NCBI GenBank assembly: GCA_001692895.1
Contig: KV748288.1
Coordinates: forward strand, 161,395 to 225,394
DNA: 64,000 nucleotides
Source: Cenococcum geophilum 1.58
Lineage: Eukaryota; Ascomycota; Dothideomycetes; Gloniales; Gloniaceae
Direction: 5' to 3'
Shown: positions 1 through 12,399 of the stretch, piece after piece
How positions within the stretch are numbered: position 1 is the first letter of the stretch
Layout of the letters: each line of letters begins with the position of its first letter
The notes under the pieces: generated by a model
Databases searched by the model: none
Told to the model about the DNA's origin: nothing
The model's input: the letters and a program-made list of their open reading frames with translations, nothing else
Position numbers and translations under genes: made by a program

Positions 1-1234
1 CTACCTAGAAGCTACTAAAAAAATTAAAGAACGCTATAGGAAAGGTATAGAAGTATTAGAAGGGAAAAGGTTAGGTAATATTAATAAAGAAGGATTACCA
101 AAAAATAAGTTACCTAAGGGGGACCTAAGAGGAACAATTACTAAACTACTTAGAATTATTTCCTTCTCTATTAGAAGAGAATCCGTTCCCTTATTGCCAA
201 GTTCCTACAAGCCTTATTTTATAAGTTTTTACTTCTTAGAATAAACCTTTTTATAAACCTTTTTAAGACGGATTAACTAAGCGGACGTAATAAGATAGGA
301 ATTAAGGGCACGTTGCTAAGCGTTAGTAGCCTCTTTTTTAGCGTTATAGGAATAATAAAGTTTAGTAAGAGTAACTAAAAGCTTATTGTTAAGCTTTATA
401 GTAGCAGATTAAATATAAAACCTTATAGCAAATTACTTAGGGAACTTAACGACTATTAAGGGTTATAAGATGCGTATACTTAGCGTTAAAAATAGAGCGA
501 ATATTACAGGACAATTAAATATTTGCTTTAATACACTCTAAATAAAAGGAAGGTTGCTAGGATAAGGGACTCGCTAACGCAATATAAACTAACCCCTCTT
601 TTAAACAACAAGAATATAAAGACAGCATTATCTTACTAAGAGATAATATTATAGCAATAGTGCAAGACTGGCGAGCTGTAGAAGAAGAAGAAGAAGCTTT
701 AGGTATAATAAGTAATAATATTAACCAAGTTAATTAGATAGATATTATACCTCTAGTAAATAACCTAAAGATGCTAGGTATCTTTAAGGACGAAGATAGA
801 GAGGAGGGAGATAGTATTACGAACGCTTTAAGTACAATATTATAACTACTTAGAGAAGAGTTAAAAGAAGCTAGTTAGTTAATATAAGTACGGTTTAGAA
901 TAGATCTGGTAAAACTATATAACGAGGAATAGTAAGCAGAGTCACGTAATATAATCTATATAATCTATATAATCTATAAGATTTATTATAGAGCGAATAA
1001 AGTAGATAAAGTAGATAGAGTAATAACTTTCTTAGGAGTACGGATGTGTATTTAAAGGACTATAGTCCCTACCTAGATAGTTCCTTCCTTATAGTGATTC
1101 TTAGAATACAATTAGAGTTAATCTGTTAGGCAACCACTCTACCAGTTATTATTACGTTGTTAACTTCCTGCATTACCTACACACCTAGCCTATTAACGAG
1201 CCCACCGTAGTTCCTGCTATAAGGTTCCGTTACA
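1..1234 (+). mobile_element. Ty3/gypsy chromovirus G1, 3' end only (runs off the left edge)
   Basis: The first ~110 bases match the chromodomain tail of element G4 at about 41290-41390. A non-coding stretch (about 110-814) resembling the G4 3' untranslated region (41390-42089) follows, then one LTR. Orientation is plus, so this is the 3' LTR. The last LTR base is 1234; the next five bases (CTGCT) correspond to Crypton sequence and would be one half of the target-site duplication, the other half lying outside the window. The remnant carries many RIP-type transitions and no usable reading frame. Confidence 0.8.
815..1234 (+). repeat. 3' LTR of gypsy G1
   Basis: 420-bp LTR. It starts TATTACGAACGC, the decayed form of TGTTACGGACGC seen in the other copies, and ends TTCCGTTACA. 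It matches the reverse complement of the LTRs at 19110-19534 and 26636-27060, including the shared core around GTTAGGCAACCACTC. Confidence 0.85.
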
Positions 1235-2300
1235 CTGCTAGTAATTATAAATAGGCCTTAATTAATAAAGTTAACGTATTAAATCCAGTCCTTATCGCAG
1301 CAGACGCTGTCTAATACCGCCAAGAGCTTCGCCCCCTATAGTGGCTATAAGGCCTTACCTTTTAATTGCTATATATAAAGCTTAATAATAGCGGAGATAT
1401 AGTTATTTATAACTAAGTATTAGACTATCTCGTTAAATAAAGCGTCCAAGGCCTCCTCGTCCTATATCTCTCCTTTCTCCTTTACGGCTTCCTCCCCTAT
1501 AGCTATAGCTGCCGCTATAGCTGCCTTTCCCTTAGCCGTCTTCTGCCTTTTCTTCGCCCGCTTACCATTTTTCTATATCTCTTTCCGTTTTAACTTACGT
1601 TTTTAATAGCCAGTAGACTTTAATTCTTAGTTAATAACTTACTACTCTAAAAATAGGCAAAGCTTATTTTCTATTACCTAGGCGCCGTCCGTATTACCTT
1701 CTAGTCTTACGTACTAGTCTTCCTACTTTTTCTACTTTAGCTTATACGCCCTTATTATATTCTTCAAGCGCTAGGCCTTATAAATATTATATAGCCGCGC
1801 CGTCTAGGCCTTAAATTTGTTCTAAAGGCTATAGAAGGAGGCTAGGGGGGCTTCGTTTGACCGTAAAGTAGACTATAGGGTAAGAAGATTCCTAAAAGGC
1901 TTTATATTCGTAAGAGGTAAGGGGGAGACGTATAAGCGCGGCATAGGTAAATAAAGTTACTAAACGCGTAAATATTAAAGGAGAAGAAGAAGAGGGCTCT
2001 ATATTATACAATTAGAATTATAGTAGGCCTTTCTATATAAAATTAGAAGCCCTATACAAGCTAGCGCAGGTATAAGGATAGAAAAGGGTTAAAAAATATA
2101 TTATTAAGGTAATAGTGAGGTTAAAGGCGCGCTAAGGCCCTTTATACTAACCTAGTACTAACCTAGGCCTTAAAAACGCGTCCAAAAAGTAGGGGCCACC
2201 ACTAAAGGGGGGGGGGTGATATTTGGACGATATGTCGCGGACCTTAGGGGGTCGTGCGTAACCTAAGGTTATGCTAAGCTTAACCCGGACCTCCGATACC
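1235..2300 (-). mobile_element. Crypton C0, 5' part, interrupted by G1
   Basis: The reverse complement matches the first ~1.1 kb of the Cryptons at 58355 and 61947: the terminal GGTATCGGAGGTCCGGG block, the run of seven or more C's near the start, and the N-terminal part of the recombinase frame with its Ala/Gly/Glu-rich stretch. Homology stops exactly at the G1 LTR, so the rest of the element is presumably on the far side of G1, outside the window. The tyrosine-recombinase catalytic part is absent here. Confidence 0.75.
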
Positions 2301-2739
2301 TACAATTACTAATAAATGCTGCCTGTAACTTTCTAATAATACCAGAACCCTATATGCGCACTATATTTTTAACTACATAACTAAGACTGCAAACGATGTT
2401 TTCTATACTTTGGGTTATTGTGGCTTAGCATTTAACTAAGCCCTGCGAAGCCTCGGTCTAAGCTATATTAGATTAGCTTAACTTTTCCGTACCCAATCTT
2501 CGATCCTTTACGTGTTTGCTCGCACCTTACTTCCTTCCTTACACTTTTCTCCCTGGTTATTTTCTTATTGCAAGACACCACTGACGTGTTCTCGACCTTC
2601 CTACACTTATTTAATTCTCTGCCATTATACCGTCCGTTATATGCTAGCCTCTTTAATCTCCCCTTCTTGCCTACCTATCTGCCTGTTACGCTGGCCACCC
2701 CAATATAGCTTTTGTCGCGTTTGCCCGCAATAGCAAATC
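2301..2739. other. Unassigned spacer between Crypton C0 and the FunK1 relic
   Basis: AT-rich sequence without a recognisable frame. It would be the upstream region of the FunK1 relic. The 73-codon plus-strand open frame starting at 2512 has no family features and is probably chance. Confidence 0.4.
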
Positions 2740-5130
2740 TCTCTAAATTAGAGATAATTAAAGCAAAACCTATTAGGGAAGGACTAAATAACTTTCGCGA
2801 TTTATTTAACTTAACTTGTTAGAATCTAGGCATCTCTAGCTCTTTGGACTCGTTGCACTAGATAGGCAATAAAGGTAATTATTAATTAGTCTACTATAGG
2901 TCCCGTCTAATATATATAGGGCTTAGGAATCTTATTATTAACCTTATCCTAGTATTATAAAACCTTTCCGCTGCTTGACTACTCCCGTCTAGCGCTAGCC
3001 GCGGCACTCTTTATAGTGACCTTCTCTAACTCCTCCCTTTAGTTAATTCCGATAACTTTAATATTAAATAGTTCACCTCTCTCCTAAAAACAGTTCTTAA
3101 TTATAAATTAGATAAGGATATTTAGAGCAAAACTATCGCCACCATTATAGAGCCTACGCCTCCCCCCTAACTACTACTATTCTACGTTTAAACCCCATAT
3201 CTATATAATATAAGCAGCTTTGCCAACTCGTCCGAATATAGGAAATACATAGATGATGTTTTAAAGGAGGAGCTAGGCCCTCTTTACGTGGGGATTCCTG
3301 GCTTATATAAAGCATTCTTTAGGGAAGTAGAAGGTCTTAAAGAGGTAAGCGCCGCCGTTTTTAAGAAATGCAAGGAAGGGGATAATCCACTATACGCTAA
3401 TAAGGGCGGCTAGCGTAACTGGCCTAAAAGCGCAGAGCAAGATAATGTCCTAGAGTGGTTTAATAACCTAATTAAATTATTTTTAGGCTTTGTAGAGGAG
3501 TACGGGTCCGCCCTAAAAATATGATAAAAGCTCATTGTATATACTAAGCAGCCCTTATAAGGGTCTACGGCGAAGTAAAAGCTAGATATTAGTTTTGTAA
3601 ATGATCTAATAGCTAGCAAAGGCTCTTAATGCTATTGGTTATATATACTTGTGCTAGGAGAGCTAAAGAGTAATCTAAACACCGATATAGCCTCGCAGGC
3701 ATGGTTTGCTTTAGGGAAATACGTAAGGGAAGTCTTCGCCACTTAGGACAATCGTTGCTTTGTCCTAGGTTTTACCCTCTATAAATCTATTATATGGCTA
3801 TAGGAGTATAACCGGGTAGGAGGCATTGCATTATTACTATTTAATATTAATAAAGACGGACTATAATTTACCTTGGCGATGTTAGGGTTTCTCTTAATGA
3901 ATAAAGAGCAGCTCGGGTTTAACCCTACTATTTTAACATTAGACGGTAAACGATATATTAAGGTCGTGCGCAATAATTAGACCGAGCGTCTTATTCTTGA
4001 TAAACTTATAAAGCGGGCACCCTATATTACCGGTTGGGTAATAACTTGCTAGAAAGCGCACTGTAAGGGTGACACCTCTAAGATACCTCTCGTTATTAAA
4101 GACTTATAGTAGTACCTAAAGCGCAAGAAAGAAGGCAAACTACTACGTAAGGTAGTAGAGAAAGGAGTAATTAATATAGCTAGGTACTATTACTATAGGA
4201 CTATTTATATAGGTGGACAAGATAATAACATCTTTAATATCTATAAGGGGCTGGATATTACTAAAGCGATAAACTATAAGCCTAAAAGCTTAATGGTACC
4301 TTTAAGCGTAGCTAGAGTATAAGGTAGTATAAGGAAAGGCTAAAGCACTAGTAGAAAGAGGTTGTCTAGCTATACTAACGCCCCGTTACCGCCTAATAAG
4401 CGCCCGTATTTAAGCTCTCTAATTAAGCGCCCTATTATATAGAATTGGGTGTATTAACGCGTCATTACTTATAACTATAGAAAGGCTCTTTATAAGGCAA
4501 GCTCTCTGGCTATAATGCTTGCTGCGCTAGAGGGTAGTATTAAAGGATATAAGTCTTTATACACGCAGGCTGGCATCCTTTAACGTAATATTTTAATAGG
4601 CAACCTCTTAATAAACGAGGAAGACGACAATCCCTTCTAGAAGTCATTCTTAATTAATCTCAATCTCGCGATTAAAGAGAAGCGAGAAGGACCTTTAGGA
4701 GCACGGGGTAAGACCAGTATAAGAGTATTTATAGCTATAGGAGTGCTTCTAGGCGAGAAACACTCCTTTAGGTATAATTTAGAGTCGTTCTTTTAGGTGC
4801 TTTTCTGGATATGCGTATACTATAATAGGCCGGGTAAAGATATTAGTCTAACTAAGTTTAAGTGTTGGAACTATAAGAATACTACTAAGTTGGCTAAGTT
4901 AAAATTAGAGCTAGTAAATAGGGAAGGGCATTTTCTTAACCGTATAGCTAAGGTATTTATACCTTACTACTAGCCGCTAGTTCTGTAGGTTAATAAGGTA
5001 CGGAAGGTAGTTTTCCTAATAGATAGGAAGTGGGAGAAGGAAGATAGGGCGCTTTATTTCTAGATAAAAGAGATTCTCTAGTAAGTATAGAAGGATCTAG
5101 AGGTGTTAGCAGAGTAGATAGAATAATATT
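2740..5130 (+). pseudogene. FunK1-type fungal protein kinase, RIP-inactivated
   Basis: Reading through TAG/TAA gives a near-continuous protein of the fungus-specific FunK1 kinase family. The N-terminal half is recognised by a block near 3270-3300 (EELGPLYVGIPG) and the WxxWP region near 3415. The kinase lobe is recognised by LNTDIASQAW near 3680, GFNPTILTLDGK near 3920, GARGKT near 4700 and LESFFWVLFWIC near 4780. The catalytic loop (about 4578-4600), normally HRDIS in this family, reads stop-R-N-I, so the catalytic Asp is lost; the metal-binding segment reads NLNLA in place of DLDLA (about 4650-4670). Length fits the family (about 700-800 residues). FunK1 genes are commonly multicopy in Pezizomycotina. 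The exact start is unclear; coding-like sequence begins near 2740. Confidence 0.75.
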
Positions 5131-5745
5131 TTATTATTCTATATTCTTCTACTACACGAGTTAAAGTTTTGCAGAGATTTAGGCGGCTAAGGCTAGGTAG
5201 CAGCCTTGATTAAAACGTATATAAAATAGCGTTGGGCGAGTCACCTAGGCTAAATAAAACCCAGGAGAGCGGATAACCTAATCTTCCGCTAGATTATTAG
5301 GTCCCTATACCCTATTATCCCATATAGGCTTTATTTTTCTATAAAGCGCGTAATTTACTCTCTAGCCTATTAGAAGCCGCTTTATGCCGCCTAAATAGAG
5401 GCTATAGGGGAATTAATCCCATCTTTTAACTAATCCCCTACTTAAATAAGTCCCCTACTTAAACAAATCCCCTATAAGAGCGATTGCTTACGTATTTCGC
5501 CGCCCTATAGAAATTAGTCCCCTACTCTAATAAATCCCCTACGCTAACGAATCCCTTACTCTAACGAATCCCCTATAGGTACTAATGCCTATGTATTCTA
5601 CCGCCCTACGGGAACCAATCCCTTGCGGCTTATACTCCTATATAGCTTTTGCTCCCCTATAGGAGCCTATAGCTACGTTTTCCTCTCCCCTACGGGAACT
5701 AATGCCCTACGGCTTCCGTTCTCCTATTCCCAGATCTACTAGTAA
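5131..5745. repeat. Degenerate CCCCTA-centred direct repeats
   Basis: After the kinase relic comes a stretch with many irregular copies of a unit like AATCCCCTACTCTAACG, densest at about 5400-5590, with spaced variants (CCCTACGGGAACCAATCCC) up to about 5720. Units vary in length and are interrupted. No coding frame is seen. Confidence 0.6.
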
Positions 5746-5819
5746 TTTGCCCCCGCTATGGCCTACTATATAGGCCTTATTATTACAGGAGTAAGCAAGT
5801 ATATGTGCTTATGCCCCGT

Positions 5820-6262
5820 ATGGGAATGAAAGCCATTTACATACTAGTTACCCGCAATTGCGGTTTTAGAAGGGTAGTAGGTACCTTAGGTTATCTAGTT
5901 ATATTCATTAAAATGTAGGCCTATAATTATAGAAGACACTATTATTTATACGGAAGTACTATAGCTGCTATAAGTATTAGCCTAGCCTAGTATATAAATC
6001 TAGACGCGAAAGGAGGTACGGCAGCCTAGGTGGCTTTATTAAGCTCCTGTATATATATCTCTAATTGCTTTAAAGCTTCCTTTCTACCTTCTATAAACGC
6101 TATATCGCCGGAATAGGCTTTAGACCTCGTTAATGCTCCCTTATACTTAAATTCCGCTAGAATTACTCTGCTACTACGGTAGCTAGGTTTGCCTAAAAAA
6201 AGCCAATTAAATAAATTATATATAGGAACCGCAAGCCGGCGAATATTAGGCACAATATACAC
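5820..6262 (-). pseudogene. Unidentified protein fragment
   Basis: A 78-codon open frame (6262 to 6026) continues in the same frame through RIP-type stops to about 5820. Readable pieces include LILAAIVLPY-like and KALKQLEIYIQEL-like segments, a helix-rich, Lys/Glu/Leu composition. I do not recognise the family. The continuing frame and scarcity of non-RIP stops suggest former coding sequence. Confidence 0.35.
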
Positions 6263-6560
6263 AATAGCGATAATTTTACAAATCTTTAAGATATTAGGGA
6301 CCTGCTCACCTAATATATAGGCAATTACTTACCTTTACCTCTCTTAAATTTTCTTCTTTCCATCCTATATAGGAGACCTTTCCTCTTTTCTCTTCCTTAA
6401 GGATAGTTTCCTCTACCATTGGAACCCAATAGATTGAAGTTTTGCCTATATTGGGCGTATCTATTATAGGGACAGGTATCTAGGGGTAGTAGTTAGATTA
6501 TTAATGATATAGAAGGGGTGGGTTATATACTACTTGCCTCTAGCGGGTGTATTATAGTTA

Positions 6561-6630
6561 CTGGCCTTTAGAGGTCTTTAAAAGTCTTTAAAAGTCTTTA
6601 GAGGTCCTTAGAGGCCTTTAATAGTCTTTT
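6561..6630. repeat. 10-bp tandem repeat, seven units
   Basis: Seven consecutive decamers of the type GAGGTCTTTA/AAAGTCTTTA follow each other in exact 10-bp register, ending ATAGTCTTTT. No gene overlaps. Confidence 0.8.
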
Positions 6631-7110
6631 TATATATTAGTTAGTAAAATACTAAGCGGAGGTTATGCATGCATATCTATAAGGCTAAGCTGTATAATAA
6701 TTCTTATTGGAGCAATAAGAGCGTATATAGACTTAAGCTAGGCTGCAAATAATATAAAATACAAAGTTGTGCGTAAAGGCAGCCTAAATCTAAATCACTA
6801 GACCGCATAAATACGGGAAAATGCTACTCACTCTGCATTTTTATTCTTGCGTACAAAGAAGTTCCCACTATATACTATAAGTGGTAAAGATCGGTAAAGG
6901 TTTTAACCTAACTTAGGGTTACTAAATAGTAAGGAAGGGGTAAACAGACATATTGCACCCCGGCTCGTAAAACTTAGGTATATTGCCCTTTAGCTACCCT
7001 AGTTACCTAACTACAATAAAAGCTTGCAGATATATATAAGATAATAATATTCTTAACAGCCCCCGCCCCTAATCGTCCTTAAAGAGATATTTAGAACTAC
7101 TCCTTTTCCT
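6631..7110. other. No recognisable gene
   Basis: AT-rich decayed sequence between the decamer repeat and the next coding-like stretch. No motif, frame or repeat could be supported. Confidence 0.4.
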
Positions 7111-7900
7111 AGCCTAGTTTACAACGTTTAGATCAACCCCTAATATAGCAACTACTAAATTTATCTCACAACTTGTAGACCTTGCTAAGAAGCTTAAATG
7201 GGTTATTAAAAGTGTCCCGCGCTCTTATATACATTCTATAAAAAGCAACTATTAGATAATTAAGGATTTAGGTATAAGACTTTTTAAGGCTATAGAAAAG
7301 CTCCCGGTAGAGATTAAAGCACTTAAAAAAAGACATATAGAGTCAGCTTATAAGGAGGGCAAATAGCGGTTAAACCAGGCATAAGAGAATAGAAAAGACA
7401 CTATTACCAATTTAAACTTAAAGAATTAAGGGATATTCACAAAAAATATAGTACTTTTCTTTAACGGTCTAAAGGATTCGGTTATTAATTTAGACGTAAC
7501 CTAAATAAGAAAGCAGGCAACCTAAGAAAGGTGCGAGCGGATTTATAGCCTAAGTCCTAACGGGATAATTTCCTAAGTAGCGGCTTTTAACCCTACCGTA
7601 TAGACGGCAAATTTAATATTAAAGGATATATTTAACTTTATAGTCGAGCGGATTGACCTAGAGGATATTTAGGTATAGCTATCCGATATATATTATATAC
7701 TAAATGGTTTAGGAACTAAAGAGCCGTTGTAAGAATTCTAAAAATATTATAAGTTCCTAAAAGGTAAGGTCTACTTTAGCGAGAACTTTTAAACATAAAG
7801 CTAACGGCTACTAGCCGCTATAGAAGACAGGGAAAAACCTATAGTATTAAATCGGTTAAGGAAACGGAGGCGTATTAATAAGCCTATATATAGACGTAAG
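7111..7900 (+). pseudogene. Unidentified coding-like relic
   Basis: One plus-strand frame reads through with mainly TAG/TAA interruptions and gives a charged, helix-rich protein of about 260 residues (pieces such as KAIEKLPVEIKALKKRHIES and GLKDSVINLDVT). No domain was recognised. It ends in a basic RKRRR segment near 7870. Confidence 0.35.
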
Positions 7901-8990
7901 TAGAATTCACCTTCGTTGTATTAAAGGCTGTGCTAACAATATATACTATAGAAATTTAATACGCATTTATAAACGCGCCCACCAATTATATCCCCCTTTT
8001 AGGCGACTTTCTTTTTAAGGTAGTCCAAACCAGCAATTAATAGGAAAAGGAAAGAAGACTAGGACTTTTAATAATAGAATGTTTAACTACGCTAATTCCT
8101 AAGGGAGAAAATATGAATATCTCTATTACCCTCTAGGTTGGTTGTTAAGAGGCGGTTCTAATATATAACTTATTTAAGCTCTAGCGGACTTAGGTATTAT
8201 CTTCACCCAGCCATCTATTACCTTAACCCTATACCCAGCAGGAACAGAATACAATTTATCCTATATAATATCTTTAAGTGGTCTAGTACCTTCGGGTGCT
8301 TTAGGATTAGAGATCCTAATAAATGCGCCTCTAAATGTTATTGTTTAATTATAATCTACCGCATTAAATATATAGAATAATATATAGTCTAGCTTTTCTC
8401 TCTCCCTAACCTGTATATAAATCCCAAGTTAGCTTAAAGTTTATTTAACTGGGTTCGGCTTTAACAGACCTTTCCGGATATAATAAATTTTATAGAGGTA
8501 TAACTCTAAGAGGGAATATGTTGCCGGTAGATAAATAGTATAAATTTAGACAAAGCTAAGCTCTATCTAGGAGTAGTATACGTTCTCTATATAGGTTTAC
8601 GCTATTAAAAAGGACCTAAAGTAGGGGGAAACAGCGACCTAAGGATCGTAGGTAAGGGCGTTAAAGTTATTATAAAAATAGGCCCTAGGAGGTTCTGGCA
8701 GAAAATATACTAGTTAGGAAGTAAATAAAGGCTATATCTTACGTAATAGATTTAGCAGCCTATTCTATTAGCTAAGGAAGAACTAGTGCGGGTAATAGTA
8801 AGTATATAGCTTCTGCGCGATAAAGAGATTAAAGAGGTATAAAAGAGGTAGATTATATACTTAAATAGAGCAGAGCAGAAAGGATTTAAGAATATAAATA
8901 AGTTATAGAGTCTAACAGGCGCATAAATACTTAAGGCATTGGTGCCCGATAAGAGATTAATATAAAAATGATTTAGGCGGCGTCGGCTTA
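7901..8990. other. Coding-like but unassigned decayed sequence
   Basis: Short plus-strand stretches (about 8170-8420 and 8440-8960) can be read through RIP-type stops but give no recognised domain. No terminal repeats or LTR-like ends were seen. Confidence 0.25.
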
Positions 8991-10239
8991 GCCTAGCTTA
9001 CGCCCCACTCCATATAACTAGCAAGCATTGGCCTCTATAAAAAAAGTCGGCTTTATATTTAGTAAAGAAGAAAAATTAAGGCGTCTACAATTATAGCAGC
9101 GGTAGAATTAGAGAAGTTTTTTAATATATGGTCTTTTACCGTAGTTAGCATGGCGTCTATTAACCTAGCGTAATATATACTAAATGCTATACATACACGC
9201 GTATAAAACTAGGCTCAATCCTATATGCCTACTTTTGCCTACTATATTAGAATTAGTTCTATAACCGCCTTTTACGCGACTAGTAGTAAAAGGCCAAGTT
9301 AAATAGGATTACCCTCTTAAGCACTATATTCTGCTTCCTGCAGATATTTTTAAGCGCCTTTATAATTTCCTATTTTAATACTAGGATTGGTAGAGGAAGT
9401 GTGGTTCTTTTTACGTAATTTCCCAATTATATATAGTATATTCTTAATATAGTAAAATTTAATAGCTAAGCTCCTAAATAGATTAACTAACTAACACTTA
9501 GTACTATAGAAGGCCTAGGCTTAGTAAACGGCGTACGCTAGCCTGCTTAGCAAGAGCTCTTTTACAATAACTTAGCCCTAAACTTAAGCTAAATATATTT
9601 ATAAATTGTTATCTTATCTAGATTCTCCGCTGAACTCCACTATAACTGTCCTATTATAGTGTAATAGAATTTAGCTCTAATACGGTTAGGGTATTCTACT
9701 ATACTAGAGTATATATCTAACTACTCTCTTAGTATTATAAAGAGGGATAAAAATAACAATCCTAATGCTTGTGTGCTACTCTAGTAGTATTACATTATAT
9801 TCGCCTATTTCCCGGCTAGAATTTCCTTCGAAGTTCCCTTATAAATAGCTTTTATATAAAATCGAACAATCCTATTACGTAACTTACGTTTATCCTTTAT
9901 ATACTATCCTTTTATATATTACCTATTTTAGTTTCTATTTCGGATAATCCTATATTCTATAGCCCTTATTTCTTCCTCCGTAATATTATTCCATCCTTTA
10001 GGGAAATTTTAGAGGTGGCTTAGCAGTAGAGATCTAAGCTTAATCCGGACTTAGTCCTGTTTACAGTTAATCTAAAAGATAGTTTAGATAGGAGAGAAAT
10101 CTACCTTAAAGTTTTTAAATTCCTTCTGCTATTCTATACTATCCACTATATATCCCATATTATTAGCGAACTCCCTTTTATTTACTAGGATACGCTATAT
10201 AGATAGTTAGAAAATACATATATAAAGAAAGATTTTTGG
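8991..10239 (-). other. Unassigned decayed sequence, possibly minus-strand coding
   Basis: On the minus strand around 9780-10000 a Lys/Arg/Ile-rich stretch (ITEEEIRAIEYRII and following) reads without non-RIP stops. No family was recognised. The rest holds nothing I can support. Confidence 0.25.
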
Positions 10240-10520
10240 ATAATCTTAATATTCTAATATAGGGACTTCCTCTTTTATCTCGAACCCGCATTTAGTATAG
10301 AAAGTCTTGCTACCCGCCGCAAAAGAAACGCTAAGCGGAATACTATTAAGAACCGAAATTGCTTCGAACCAGTACGTAAAGGCTTTAGCATGCCTACGCC
10401 CCTAGTATTTTGGGTGCAGTGCTAGCGTTTAAAGTACGTAGTGGGGCCCAGATTTATAAAGCCACCTATTATTTAGGTAAAAAGTTTAGAATTAATCCTA
10501 AGATTTAAGGGGGCAAGGCA
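10240..10520 (-). pseudogene. GNAT-family N-acetyltransferase fragment, RIP-decayed
   Basis: The minus strand from about 10460 to 10250 reads a C-terminal GNAT core. The acetyl-CoA-binding motif A sits at 10388-10416 (HPKY-x-GRRHAKAF, where the second Gly of the Q/R-x-x-G-x-G/A signature now reads Arg). It is followed by Pro-Leu-Ser-Val, a small-residue turn, and TFYTKCGFEI (about 10275-10310), the usual Y-x-K-x-GF of motif B. In life it would transfer acetyl from acetyl-CoA to an amine. The N-terminal half could not be followed in one frame, so this is a fragment or frameshifted copy. Confidence 0.55.
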
Positions 10521-11075
10521 TTATACTTTAACTTAGCTAAATTAGTATATTTCGCATAGAGCAATATAGCTTCTTTACTCTTATCTCGCTTTAGGTTTGG
10601 GACTTCCTTCTATAGCTTATTAATATCTACACTAGTATTAATAAAGCCTTATAATCGCCGTGACACTTAGTAATATTTACTTTCTGGCTAAAACTGCCCG
10701 CTCTAATTAGAACCTTTTAGTAGAGATAAGATCGCAACACTAATAATTATAAACTTAACATTCTTTATAGGCGGATATATACTTTTAAGTGCGTTATAAA
10801 CCATCTTATATTTATTATTTTTAAAAGCATCGTCTATAACAAGTACGATTCTATCTAGATTTTTAATTTCTCGTCTAAAAAGGTTTTTAAAGCTCATTAG
10901 TGTATCTCCTGGAAATTTAGTATAGTGTGGTCTCTAATATTGCTATATAGGGGAGGAAAAGTATACAGCAGTAGCAATAAGTGCTATTCGTTTTGCCTTA
11001 GAGACCTTCGCCTTATAAAGACGCCCTAAAATAGGCGCTTTAAACATTGCTAACTAGTTTTCTCTCTATATAGGG
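10521..11075 (-). pseudogene. Unidentified relic with a possible Walker-B-like segment
   Basis: A 64-codon open frame (10897 to 10703) extends upstream and downstream through RIP-type stops. It contains DRIVLVIDDAF, followed about 20 residues later by IKNVKFIIIS. This resembles the hydrophobic-Asp Walker B and sensor strands of fungal NACHT ATPases, but no P-loop is visible, so the assignment is weak. It lies directly upstream of the GNAT fragment on the same strand but in another frame. Confidence 0.3.
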
Positions 11076-12034
11076 AGAACGTAACTTAGAAAAGAGCGGT
11101 AGGAGAAATAGTTTAGGAAGTATATAAAGATTAGAAGGACTCTAAAGATTACTATAAAGCAAAAAAAGGGTAAATATACTCAGTGCGGGCTAATAAGGTT
11201 TAACTCCTATAGACTAATTACTAGATTATGCTAGGAATTATAGCGTGGAAATTGGAGCTAAGTATCCTTTTATATTAGTCTACAGTTATATAATTTCCGA
11301 TTATGCGGGAGAAAGGGAGTATCATTTATAAGATAGGTTTGCTAGTTGCTATTATAAGGGCATAGAATAAATATGTCTTAACGTGCATATAGGGCGAAAA
11401 TTAATAAACTTAGGTGGCTAGGGTAGACGAGGGGCTATATACCCAGTCCTAGAAGTAAGGACTTTAATAGTGTGCATTCCTATAACGCATCTCCTTCATT
11501 ATCTCCTATCTTGGCCGCGTGTTAAGTAGTATATATATACTATAAATTCCGGAATAGCTCTAATATTAAAATCCACACATTGCCCATACTTTACCTAGAC
11601 GGAAAATCGTTATCATCACCTTATAAAATATGCGACCATATTTAAATAACGCTTAAATACGGCCATTTTATTAATAGAGTAAAAACATAGTGCCCAAAAT
11701 ACCAAGAGACCTGCAAACTATATCCTCCTAATATTATAGGGATATAAGCACAGAGACCTTCTAATCTAATCTAGGGTTATTACTTACGGCGTAATTTAGA
11801 GATAACTACCCGGATAAAAACTGCCGTAAGCTTTAAAGTAGCTAAAAAGATTAGGTAGTCAGCTTATTAAAACGCATAGCGGACTATTAATTAAAATTAT
11901 AGATAGAGCAGAGGATATAATTTGGCTAAAAGGTATTATAAGGAAACTGTTTAAACCAGCCAGATATTCTTATATTGGGGTATATTTTACAAGTCTAAAC
12001 CTTTAGAAATTTACCTTTTGTGTTAACTCCTCGC
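11076..12034. other. No recognisable gene
   Basis: AT-rich, RIP-decayed sequence. Both strands were read for remnants; nothing continuous or recognisable was found. Confidence 0.35.
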
Positions 12035-12180
12035 AATTCCTTAGCAATCTCTTAGCAATCCCGTCACAGCCCTATAACAATCTTATAAGACTCTTATAGG
12101 ACTCCTACGGGACTCCTCTAGGACTTCTATAGGACTCCTATAGGAATCCCCTAGCGATCCTATAGCAATCCCCAGGACCT
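12035..12180. repeat. Degenerate ACTCCTATAGG minisatellite (forward copy)
   Basis: About ten imperfect units of 11-13 bp around ACTCCTATAGG, preceded by AGCAATCTCTTAGCAATC. A similar array occurs in inverted orientation at 15400-15480, so the two bracket the 12.2-15.4 kb segment. Confidence 0.6.
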
Positions 12181-12399
12181 CCATCTCTAAAATCTACTCA
12201 TCGTTTTAGAGGATAGACGTTGGCACCTAAATAAGGTTATTTTCCCTCTAAACCTAACCTTCCTTATTTTTAAACTAAGAGTCTAATACCTACTAGACCT
12301 CTAGTTGCCCCCAGTTTAATTAAGGCACAGATTTTATAGCCCCTACTTTATAACTAGCACGCTCCTCTAGATTTCACTACTAGTGTTTCGCGGTATATA

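Noticed and set aside
10521..11075. NACHT/NLR-type immune receptor
   Set aside because: A Walker-B-like strand alone is not enough; no P-loop or sensor motif could be found in frame.
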